Both the position numbers and the translations under genes were made by a program. From the NCBI GenBank assembly GCA_018398765.1, contig JAHBMJ010003224.1:1-12782 (forward strand): 12,782 nt of DNA, given 5' to 3'. The DNA comes from Chromera velia. Its lineage: Eukaryota; Sar; Chromeraceae. Below, in pieces: positions 1-7,318 of the stretch. The notes beneath the pieces were generated by a model. The model ran no database searches, was not told where the DNA came from, and saw only the letters and a list, made by a program, of their open reading frames with translations. Position 1 is the stretch's first letter. Every line of letters starts with the position of its first letter.

Positions 1-1451
1 GAGGAAAAGACGGCGAGATGCAGTCTGCTTATCTGCCTTTGCCTGCAGATCTCGCTCTGACACTGGGAAGAGTCTCGCCCAAAGAGGGGGCGTCTTTGCA
101 GACCACATAGGCGTCTCCCTCGCTCCCCAGAGTCCGAGAGCAGCTAGAGAGTCCGTCTCCCGACCTCCCTCCGGCTCTCCTTCTCACACACAGAGCCAGG
201 CCGATCTATCTTCTTCGTTGGTTGATGTGCCCTCCGTGCTGGTGGAATTGACCTTCACAGAAGACGAACAGGACCCCGGCACACAGGGGGGAAATGCCCC
301 GCAGTGGCCCCAGGGGACCCCAAAAGGGGTCGGGGCCCTGTCCCCCCCCCCTCCCGTGGCGTCTCCGACCTCATGGGTCTCTCGGGCGTCGAAAGGTTGG
401 GGTTTTTCCCTGAGGAGCCCGGGGGGCGCCGCCAGTCCGAGCCCCAGTCCTCAGGGGGGACCCGGCCAGCGTCCCCCCGTGTCTGTGCTCAGCTCCACAC
501 ACCCTCAACAAGTGGTGGTGGGCAGTGTGACTTACTGTCTGAAGAAGCTGCAGGGACTGTGCTTCCCTCATGGGAAGGGGGATGAGGTGCAGGTGGGTCG
601 AGTGAGGGGAGGGGTTGAAGGAAGGAAGTGGAGAGCCGGGGGATGGGGGGAATGAACGAGGGAAGAATGTGAGATAGCTAGGTGGTGCCTTGACTGTCAC
701 TTGTAGATGGCGCTCTGTTCTGTTGGTGCTTTTCGCGAAAGAGAAGGCGTTCCTTCTTTTGGGGGGGTCGCTTCTGAGGTTTTTCGTTCTGATGAGTCCA
801 TTGGTCTGTCTGTTTCACAGACAGGGACAGGAGCACCCTCCCTTACGTTCGGTCTTTAAGCCATGGTAGGAAAAGTATCGAGATGCAGAGACACAGAAGA
901 GGGGTTTTGTGGCACCGTCAGAATCAGTCTGCGCTCTCTCGTATTTCACAGAGAGAGAGAGAGAGAGAGAGAGAGTGAGTGTATTGCCTATTTTTCTTCC
1001 TTTTTCTTTTTTGTTGCAGCTTTGTCTGTGGTCACGGCAGCGCGTGTTCTCTGCCAATGGGGGAGGCTCAGGAGGGAGCGGAGAAGGGGGCTGGCCGTCG
1101 TCCGGTTCGCCCGTTGGAGGGGGGGCGGGGGGAGGGGGGCAGAGGGAGCGCGTGACTCAGTGGGGCGACTCCCCTCCGGCTTCCCCGAACGCTCCCGTCA
1201 GAAGGGTAGGGGAGGAATTTGCCAGAGACGTCGACAGACAGCCACGTGTGCACGTCCAGTGGGAACTTTTGATGGTCTCAGACCCCATATCAGCCTGGAG
1301 GTCCGAGATTGGAAGCGGAGGCAGCCAGGCTGCTGCTGCCGCACCCACACGGCACGCCATGAGTCTCCCAGAGAGCTGTTCTGCAGTCGTCCCTGTGCTG
1401 TCACCGTTGCCTCAAGTGTCGGCTCTCCAGGTTGGCCTGTCTTTCTCTCTT

Positions 1452-1530
<79 letters not shown>

Positions 1531-3329
1531 TTGTCTGTGTGTGTGTGTGTGTGTGGTTGGTTGGTTGAAGTGCAAAATGATTGTTGTGGAGTCAATGCAG
1601 CGTGCGAGAAATCTGAACGAGGAAAGAAGCCGTCTCCTGTCGGCAGAGGAACAGCTAGGGTCCATCAATCAATCTGAAGAAAGATTCAATCGATCGAGGG
1701 ATGGATGGATGAACTCCTGCATGCATGCGTTTGGTGACGGACGGCTCTTTTGTGTCTGTGTCTCTTCCTGTGCCCCCCTCCGTCCCCCTGTTTGTGCCAT
1801 CCATCTGTGTTCGGCCATTGGATACCACCGACGCACGCAAAAATTTGGATGCGCCCTTGCGGCCATCTGTGTCCGGCCATTTGATTCCACCGACGTACGC
1901 AAAAATTTGGATGCGCCCTTGCGGCCATCTGTGTCCGGCCATTTGATTCCACCATGCATGCTTCCGTACAGGGACTGATTTTGTCGTGATGTTTTTTTGT
2001 GTAAGTGTGAGGGATATTTTCTTTGATGTTTTTTTCCGTCTCCTTAATTGTTTGTCTGTCTGTCTCCATTCATGCGTGCGTCACTGCATGCAGAGAGTGC
2101 CCGTCTCCATTCCCCCCGACGCCTCTCCCTTGGTGGCTCTGAGAGAACGGGTCCGGGTGGCAGAGAAGGAATCTGCGCGGGTGGGGGAGGAGGCCAGGGA
2201 GAGGGCGAGGGCAGAGCAGGCTCTCGCGAAGGAGCGGTCAGAGCTGCAGGGACTGCTCGCTCAGAAGGAGAGGGAGGCAGAGAGACTGGCGGGGGAGAAC
2301 GAGAGACTGCGCTCAGCTGTGGGGGGGCCGGCCGGGGCCCTTATTGTCTCACCGGGTGGTGGGGCCCGGGGCCTCGGCACCCTCGAGACCATGCAGGGGA
2401 CCCGCAGCACCCGTCAGACCCCCCCGAGAGGCGACAGAGACGACGGGGAGTTTATGGACACCCCCCCCGATCCCTTTTCCCAAGATGCAAATTGGGACAG
2501 GTTCCTTGACATGTGCCATCTTCGTCGCGGGATGCTGTGCAAAGACCGGGTGGTAGAGATCCGGTTGGTGCAGCAGTTCAACTCGGGGCCCCCTGTGGTT
2601 GGAATGGAAGCGTTGGCGGATGATGCAATGGCATTGGCAAGAGAGGGGGGGGGAAGTTTGGGAATGACGGCGGGGGTGGACATTTTGTTCACACCTTCCG
2701 ATACGGGACCCGCTGTTCGATTCTCCCGACTGAATTTTGAGTGCAGTAACGCCGAAAGAGGGGCGCTTGGACTCACTGTCCTTCCAATGACGTCAGTGAA
2801 GGGCCCCCCTCAACAATTCATTCAGTCAGTCAGTGTAGAAGTGAGGGCAAGTTTCAAAAGCTCCCCCAGGTGTAAGTTGGAGATCTTCCTCCCCGACGGG
2901 GGTGCACATATGATCTCTTTCACGCTTCCCCTCTTCTTATCCAGATTCGCAGCCCCCCTGCGCCTCACCCCCCAGGCATTCCTAGCAGCCTGGTGGGATC
3001 CTTCCCTGCACGTCTCCCAGGCGCGTCTGAGTGTCCCCAAGAGGTTCTTGAGGGACACCGAACTGCTCACGGCTCTGGTCACGGCAGGGGGGGCGTTGGC
3101 AGTCTGCGAGAGGGTTGCACACCCCATGGCAGAGAATGCGTTGCTGGCTGCTGGGGTTCTTCGCTTTCCGGGGGCAGGGGGGGACATCGGACCTCGTTTG
3201 GTTCGTCTTTTCCTGCGTTGTTGGTTTGCTGCAGGGCAGGCTTCGGGTCTCCTCGCAGTGGAGGTGAAGGCAGACGACCCAGAGGTCGCAGAGGCCGTCT
3301 GTAGTTCTCTAGGAACTCAGCTGTCCTGA
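1..3329 (+). CDS. AP-2 complex subunit alpha-like protein, 3' part (C-terminal hinge and appendage), 5' partial
   Basis: Three exons are inferred: 1 or 49 to 592, 1020-1430 and 2094-3329, with stop TGA at 3327-3329. All joins are phase 0 with GT-AG borders (CAG|GTGGGT at 592/593, TTGTTGCAG at 1019, CAG|GTTGGC at 1430/1431, TGCATGCAG at 2093). The first exon frame is open to the window edge, and an acceptor-like pyrimidine-AG at 48 may start it. About 745 residues are visible. Exon 1 and 2 products are Pro/Ser/Gly-rich. Exon 3 has a charged coiled coil (exon residues 13-76), a linker, then a domain (about 147-411) resembling the alpha-adaptin ear: a beta-sandwich half, then a platform half beginning LTPQAFLAAWW and ending at SSLGTQLS. 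The F..xxxW spacing matches the DPF/W-binding residues of alpha ears. The family recruits accessory proteins to clathrin-coated pits. The N-terminal trunk would lie upstream, outside the window. Family call by eye; donor positions could shift by a few codons. Confidence 0.72.
593..1019 (+). other. Intron 1 of the AP-2 alpha-like gene
   Basis: Strong donor CAG|GTGGGT, and a pyrimidine-rich acceptor ending TTGTTGCAG. Both flanking exons are in phase 0. In-frame alternative donors occur at 587 and 602. A pyrimidine-AG at 811-820 could define a micro-exon, but it meets a stop in the phase required. A (GA)n run at 951-974 lies just before the final acceptor tract. Confidence 0.6.
951..974 (+). repeat. 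(GA)n microsatellite in intron 1
   Basis: About 12 GA units follow TTTCACA and run directly into GTGAGT. A simple repeat; no coding meaning. Confidence 0.9.
1440..1532 (+). repeat. 93-nt pure pyrimidine tract with long (CT)n
   Basis: Uninterrupted C/T run, mostly perfect CT dinucleotides from about 1461 to 1527. It starts 9 nt after the predicted donor. Long Ser/Leu or Arg/Glu repeat frames across it on either strand are translations of the microsatellite. Confidence 0.95.
1536..1555 (+). repeat. (TG)n microsatellite
   Basis: About ten TG units directly downstream of the CT tract, together making a compound CT-TG microsatellite. Confidence 0.9.
1801..1953 (+). repeat. 62-bp tandem repeat, about 2.5 copies
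   Basis: Units begin with CCATCTGTGT at 1801, 1863 and 1925 (period exactly 62). The third copy stops after 29 nt at 1953. Unit 1 differs from unit 2 at a handful of positions, while units 2 and 3 agree over their shared length, so the later duplication looks recent. Each full unit contains the core CGCAAAAATTTGGATGCG. It lies inside intron 2. Confidence 0.92.
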
Positions 3330-4180
3330 CAGTGACAGAGGGCCCCGAGGGGATTGTTTGGAGAGGAAGAGGGGAGGTTTGGTCGTTTGTATAGTGATCG
3401 GGAGAGAAGAGAAAAGCAAAGGGGACGAGAGGAGAGGAGAGGAAAGGAAAGAAGATGAGTCCATTCTGTCTGCTGTCTGGGTCTGCTTCTCTTGTCTCCC
3501 CTGTTCTTTGTTTCTTTCTTCCGACAGGTTGCTGATGAAGAACAGAACAAACAGATGTACAAAGAGAACCAAGATGTCTGTCTCGTCTTCTGTCGAAATA
3601 AAGGGGAAGAGGAATGACTGGAGTTTGCGTGTTTCAGGCTTGGATTCCCATACGCTTCCTTACTGAGAGCCCCCGAATGATAGAGGGGCATAGAAAAGAG
3701 ACAGCCCCTTCTCTCTCCCATGCACCCCCTCTCTCGTGTGCCGGATAGAAGCGTTCACGAACTCATCTCAGAGACCCGTCTCCTTCCTTCCTTCTCCGCT
3801 CTTGATGGTAGACCCCCCTGCATGCTCAGAAGAAGAGGAAGGCTGCTGATTCTGTATGGTCTCTCTCTGTGTATTTCTGGTGACTCTTGTCCCCCGACTT
3901 ATTTATTTATTCATTGTCTTTGTTTCCTCTCCTGTGTGCTGGATTAGTCGGTCAGACTCGTGTGATCCTCTTGCGGCTGCCTGTACACACGCATGCAAGC
4001 CAGCCGCCAGAATTGAGGAGGAAATCAAAAACGCCAGCAGAAACAAAAAGATGCGCGTATGGTAGAGTGACCTTATCGATCAGAAAATGGATCCGTCTGT
4101 CAGGTCTGGCGAAGAGATAACAGAAAGAGAGTCTTGGGAGGTGATCGTTCGAGAGAGACCGCTTCCGTCTATGAGACCCC
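3330..4180. other. 3' flank of the AP-2 alpha-like gene, no gene seen
   Basis: No convincing coding frame. It contains a purine-rich stretch (about 3360-3460), an AATAAA at 3597-3602 that could serve as a polyadenylation signal about 270 nt past the stop, and pyrimidine-rich stretches. Where the transcript ends cannot be told from sequence alone. Confidence 0.5.
3597..3602 (+). terminator. Candidate polyadenylation signal AATAAA
   Basis: A single canonical hexamer in the downstream flank of the AP-2 alpha-like gene. Such hexamers occur by chance, and use of this signal in the lineage is not established here. Confidence 0.25.
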
Positions 4181-4193
4181 GGCTGGTTCCGTT

Positions 4194-4370
4194 GATGCAT
4201 GCATGTCTCTAATTGCGGACGCATGGATGCATGAACTGTTGCATGCGTATACAGCAAGGACACGCGAGAGGATGCAGGCGACCGATCGGCCGGCATGCTT
4301 GATGGATGGAAGACATGCATGGTTGCTTAATAGGAGCCTTGGTTGGTTTTGGGAAATCTCGTGCATGCAT
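4194..4370. promoter_or_regulatory. Cluster of TGCATGC/GCATGC motifs
   Basis: Four GCATGC cores (4197, 4241, 4293, 4363) plus near matches such as ATGCATG (4227, 4314) in about 180 bp. TGCATGC-type motifs are known binding sites for apicomplexan AP2 transcription factors. Function here is inference, as no gene start is recognised nearby. Confidence 0.3.
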
Positions 4371-4589
4371 CATGGGGAATTGTAGAGTGGCTGAACTGCA
4401 CTTGAAAAACGAATTCATCGTCTGCACTTGCGTCCGCATGGCCCAGTGGACCTTCGACCGATCTTTGTACAGAAACACGATCGAATGAAGGCCGACAGTG
4501 TGACTGGCACTGACTGCGCCTATAGAACTGACTTGGTAAGTTATATGATGAGCCTTAGTATTAAATGGGAGGGCTGAGGTAGGCCTAGA

Positions 4590-4888
4590 CGACCTGGACT
4601 TGGTACGCAATGATAAAATAGTATAGGTTTTAATTCTATATTTAACTAGTTTTGATTTAATATAAAAGTATATACTGTCTAGTATAGAGTACGTATACTA
4701 GTGAATCCAGCCAGGATTCATACAGATGACAATCACTAATACCGAAACAGCATGTTCACATCTAGGTTCACATCGATCAATCGATCTAAAGATTAGTCTA
4801 AAAAAATTAACATTAATAATTGCTAGCATAATTATATTTCCAAAATCAATCCCATAAAATTATTATGTATTTTCAATTAATTAATTAC
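4590..4888. other. AT-rich block bordering the terminal-repeat element
   Basis: Sharply more AT-rich than the rest of the window, with ATTAATTAATTA just before the element. It contains a hairpin at 4702-4720 (TGAATCC / GGATTCA, 5-nt loop). No coding frame or tRNA was seen. It may be the pre-insertion target or an older repeat. Confidence 0.5.
4702..4720. repeat. Short inverted repeat (7-bp arms, 5-nt loop)
   Basis: Perfect arms TGAATCC (4702-4708) and GGATTCA (4714-4720) around AGCCA. It could be a hairpin or a chance palindrome. Confidence 0.5.
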
Positions 4889-5149
4889 CGTTGGAGAGTG
4901 GCAGTTAGTTGGCTAGCATAACGGAGCTCATGGGTCGTAAGTTCAAGTTCTCTCATGCAAGGTTCGTACTTCTCTCTAAAGCAATGCTCTATTGCTTTCA
5001 GACTGACTGACCTGCATAGACTTGCATTGCATGTGTATTGACTCATAGACGGTGCGACGCCATGCATGCGGCTAGGCTCGGCATGCGCGTGGCTCATTCC
5101 ATTCTGACACATGGAACCACTTATTGTCACTCAGACGCTCACATCGTTA
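4889..5149 (-). repeat. Terminal direct repeat, left copy (3' LTR if read on minus)
   Basis: 261 bp, about 98.5% identical to 7319-7579. The differences are at 4923, 4932, 4952 and 5001; three are G here versus A in the right copy and one is C versus G. It contains two GCATGC sites. An 81-codon minus frame crosses it, but three of the four differences change its amino acids, so it is probably not coding. Confidence 0.93.
4899..4950 (+). promoter_or_regulatory. tRNA-like Pol III A and B boxes in left terminal repeat
   Basis: A-box-like TGGCAGTTAGTTGG at 4899-4912 and B-box-like AGTTCAAGTTC at 4940-4950. The start-to-start spacing of 41 nt is close to that of a tRNA. The segment GGTCGTAAGTTCAAGTTC resembles the variable/T-arm part of a tRNA, but the stems do not pair well enough for a functional tRNA. 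It lies on the strand opposite to the element's long frame. Confidence 0.45.
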
Positions 5150-5182
5150 CGTGCCACCACTCCCTCCAGGCCACGTCCACGC
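5150..5182 (-). promoter_or_regulatory. Polypurine-tract-like sequence next to the 3' terminal repeat
   Basis: On the minus strand the stretch before the 3' repeat contains GGAGGGAGTGGTGG, ending about 4 nt before the repeat (the pure-purine part ends 10 nt before it). This G-rich stretch is interrupted by T, so it is an imperfect polypurine tract. A related copy lies at 5331-5364. Confidence 0.35.
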
Positions 5183-5330
5183 TGGCCGAAGAAAAAGAAC
5201 AACAAACAAGCTGAAAGCATCGATCTAGAAACGAATTTTTTCCATTTATTCATTTGTCCATTCAGACCGAGTCATACAGTGATGCCGTCTTAAATCTGAT
5301 TCAATCACGTCGTCTCACTCTTCCCTACAC

Positions 5331-5364
5331 CGTGCCACCTCCCCCTCCTGGACCGCGTCCACGC
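5331..5364 (-). repeat. Second copy of the polypurine-like motif
   Basis: Aligns to 5150-5182 with about five mismatches and one 1-nt gap; both plus-strand copies begin CGTGCCACC and end CGTCCACGC. On the minus strand it includes CCAGGAGGGGGAGGTGG, a better purine run than the copy adjacent to the repeat. Confidence 0.6.
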
Positions 5365-5621
5365 GCGGTCGGTGACACACTCCACGGTAGACCAAAGAAA
5401 AAAAAATCTGGCTCACATTTACGAACAAGCTTGCAACAAACAGACAAGCGAGGCAAAAGAACCAACCAAGAGCTAACAACAAATGAACAACTTCCAACGT
5501 CAATGCCGTCGGATGCTGTCAGAACAGGCACAGCCGCTCAGACAACCAAAGAATTCTAAAGCCAAACGAATTCACACACCGTTATACACAACGCAAACTC
5601 CGTAGTACCATGCTAATTCTT

Positions 5622-6761
5622 TCACACCCCGTGCCACACCTGAGGGACAAACGGCTCAACACCTTGGCGAGAACGTGCTAAGAAGGCATGCCAGTCAGCC
5701 GTGCCAACCCCTGTCATCTCTGGTACGAAATCCGCGCCCAACGTCCGCACCCGAAAGGAAAGATCTCGCCAGTACTCTCGCACGAGAGGGTCGTACTGAG
5801 GTGGTCTGCAAAGCCCACCAGACGTCTGCTGAACTGTTCGTTTCTTTTTTCTTTCCGTCTCCTTTGCCCTCTCCTTTTCACGTTCCTTCACCTCCTCCCT
5901 CTCCTGCTTTCGTCTCGCTTGCCTCGACACCGCAACTTCCACCGTCCCTTGCCTCTCTTCCCTCAATGAATTCAACTCCCTTTCATGTTTTTCTTGTCTC
6001 TGTCTCTCCTTCTTCTCCTGCCGCTTCTGTTTCTTTCTTTCTGCTCTGCCTGTCTTCACTAAATCACGCCCGTCTCCGTGTTTCCTGAAAGCAGTCTCGC
6101 GTGCTGTTTCCACGTCTGACCGCCCTGCACAGTCATCTCGTCTCTCTCCACCCTCTGTCTGGCCGAACTGCGACCCAGCTCCAATCTCGTCGGGGAATAG
6201 CCTCCGCTCGATTAAGCCGAGCCTCATCGGCACCACTTCTTCTGATGGAGACGGAACCGGAAAATCAAATGTCGTGTGGGGCGTCTCCTTCCACGTGCCT
6301 CCCTCTTCCATCACATCAACACCGCCCTCTTCCATCAACTCATCTCCATCCATCCCGCCAAAATCGAATTCTCCATCAACTGCCTGTCCAGACACAACGC
6401 CTGCCTCCGTCTCAAAGCCAGGGGACACACTCCCCCATCTGGCTCTCACAGTGTTCTCACCCGCCAGGCCATCGTGCGGTGAGCCACGCAACCGCATACT
6501 GTCACCTCGGCCGTTCAAAATATCATGCGGCTCAAATCCTGCCTGTCTCGTGGCGACAGCGCTCGGAACATTCATACGAGAGCCTTGGATGCTGTTCCCA
6601 AACCCCCGCCCTTCTGACTGCAGTCGCCCTCCTCCTTCTCCCAATCGCGCGACCGCACTGCGACTCTTACCCTCTGACCTTACTGGTAAACGGCGCCATG
6701 AAATGCGCCCTTCCTGCTTTCTCCTCCCTCTCCCTTTCTCTTTCCCCACAGAAGCGGCTTT
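5622..6761 (-). CDS. Unrecognised element protein, C-terminal piece (about 380 codons, basic coiled coil)
   Basis: In the same frame as 6762-7127, directly after its TAA. No ATG lies at the beginning; a GTG is at 6747-6749, so it is more likely a continuation (readthrough, intron or mutation) than a separate gene. The visible product has a basic Arg/Gly-rich start, an acidic Gly/Glu/Asp-rich middle, a long Lys/Glu/Arg-rich coiled coil (about residues 235-310 of the 375) and a non-repetitive C-terminus rich in aromatic residues (PQYDPLVREYWRDLSFRVR, then ending VWHGV) that looks like a folded domain. The stop is TGA at 5622-5624. No enzyme motif seen. The plus-strand frame opposite (6101-7030) is Ser/Pro/Leu-rich and looks like a shadow. 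Confidence 0.45.
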   Translation of the reverse strand, partial: KAASVGKEKGRGRRKQEGRISWRRLPVRSEGKSRSAVARLGEGGGRLQSEGRGFGNSIQGSRMNVPSAVATRQAGFEPHDILNGRGDSMRLRGSPHDGLAGENTVRARWGSVSPGFETEAGVVSGQAVDGEFDFGGMDGDELMEEGGVDVMEEGGTWKETPHTTFDFPVPSPSEEVVPMRLGLIERRLFPDEIGAGSQFGQTEGGERRDDCAGRSDVETARETAFRKHGDGRDLVKTGRAERKKQKRQEKKERQRQEKHERELNSLREERQGTVEVAVSRQARRKQEREEVKEREKERAKETERKKKRTVQQTSGGLCRPPQYDPLVREYWRDLSFRVRTLGADFVPEMTGVGTADWHAFLARSRQGVEPFVPQVWHGV

Positions 6762-7127
6762 TTAATCTCCAGGTGACTGCTGTGATGGCTGTTCTGATGC
6801 CATTGGCTTCTCTGCCGCTTGCTTGTTGGCCCAAGCTGCTGCCGTCAATCTTCGACTCCTGCGTGCTTTCGGCTTCTTTCCGGTCAGACGTTGTTTTGCT
6901 TCATCGCCCTTCCCTTCCTCTTCAAGGGTGGGCGCGGCCGGTTGGCAGCCCCCTACCACCTCTGAAAGCTTCTCCACCAGTTGTTGACTCTCGTGCAAGA
7001 AGGCCTCACCGTTCTTCCGCACCTCCTTGAGGGACACGTTCGCATACTTCTCCGAAAAGTCTTCAACAAGCGAAACAAAATGGCTGAAACGATCCGTCAC
7101 AGACATCACGGCCATCCGATTGGACAT
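6762..7127 (-). CDS. Unrecognised element protein, N-terminal piece (121 aa)
   Basis: The minus frame starts at ATG 7125-7127 and ends at TAA 6762-6764. The first half looks helical and acidic/hydrophobic (TDRFSHFVSLVEDFSEKY). The second half is Lys/Arg/Ala-rich with a basic KKPKARRSRR patch that could bind nucleic acid or act as a nuclear signal. The same frame stays open after the TAA down to 5622, and open upstream to 7318 apart from a TGA at 7131-7133, so this is probably one part of a longer ancestral or spliced protein. No known domain recognised. It sits inside the terminal repeats and is not obviously a Gag: no zinc-knuckle cysteines are seen. Confidence 0.45.
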   Translation of the reverse strand: MSNRMAVMSVTDRFSHFVSLVEDFSEKYANVSLKEVRKNGEAFLHESQQLVEKLSEVVGGCQPAAPTLEEEGKGDEAKQRLTGKKPKARRSRRLTAAAWANKQAAEKPMASEQPSQQSPGD

Positions 7128-7307
7128 TCTTCAAAGAAAAGGAAACTGCAAGGAGCCTGTCACGGGGAAATAAGTCCCTGTGAATGTTTTTGGGTAGCTG
7201 TGTGCGTCGCTCTTCAGGGAATCGCCAACTGAGAACGATGCGACAACACCTTCATTCGACCAGTCAAAGACGGTCAACGAATCTACCTTATCTGAGCGGG
7301 TTGACCG

Positions 7308-7318
7308 CTCTGCTACCA
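7308..7318 (-). promoter_or_regulatory. Primer-binding-site-like sequence (initiator tRNA-Met type)
   Basis: On the minus strand TGGTAGCAGAG starts directly after the 5' terminal repeat. It is the complement of a tRNA 3' end ...CUCUGCUACCA, the form found in animal initiator tRNA-Met; the plant form differs by one base. Initiator tRNA-Met is a frequent LTR-element primer. The match is 11 nt and then stops. A short palindrome (GAGCGG / CCGCTC) overlaps its end. Confidence 0.55.

Larger units (their letters stand above)
1431..2093 (+). other. Intron 2 of the AP-2 alpha-like gene, repeat-rich
   Basis: A 663-nt GT-AG intron between phase-0 exons. Nearly half is repetitive: pyrimidine tract, (TG)n and a 62-bp tandem repeat. 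Several TGCATGC sites occur, one of them (2086-2091) directly at the 3' splice site. The donor (GTTGGC) is weaker than that of intron 1. An alternative phase-0 donor at 1416 would shorten exon 2 by five codons. Confidence 0.62.

Noticed and set aside
821-865. Possible 45-nt micro-exon between exons 1 and 2
   Set aside because: The acceptor-like TTTCACAG and ATG|GTAGGA borders look good, but the phase required by the neighbours meets a TAA at the end of the exon.
1198-1668. Minus-strand Arg/Glu repeat frames over the CT tract
   Set aside because: Pure translation of the dinucleotide repeat with no domain content.
1801-1953. CRISPR-like array
   Set aside because: The 62-bp units are directly adjacent with no unique spacers; a plain tandem repeat in a eukaryotic intron.
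863-1978. Long plus-strand frame (371 codons) through the microsatellite
   Set aside because: It runs through the (GA)n and (CT)n repeats and the 62-bp tandem; its apparent protein is repeat translation. The frame compatible with splicing is a different one (1020-1430).
4895-4965. Functional tRNA gene in the terminal repeats
   Set aside because: A and B boxes are present, but the acceptor, anticodon and T stems do not pair properly.
4885-5130. 81-codon minus frame inside the terminal repeat, repeated at 7288-7560
   Set aside because: Three of four differences between the two copies change the amino acid, and no family is recognised; its duplication follows from the repeat.
6101-7030. 309-codon plus-strand frame opposite the element's minus frame
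   Set aside because: Ser/Pro/Leu-rich composition typical of the shadow of a Lys/Glu/Arg/Gly-rich frame. The minus frame has the structured ends and the consistent orientation with the primer site.
7240-7318. tRNA gene on the plus strand ending CTCTGCTACCA
   Set aside because: Only the last 11 nt resemble a tRNA; no D arm, anticodon arm or proper T loop upstream. Better read as a primer-binding site on the minus strand.
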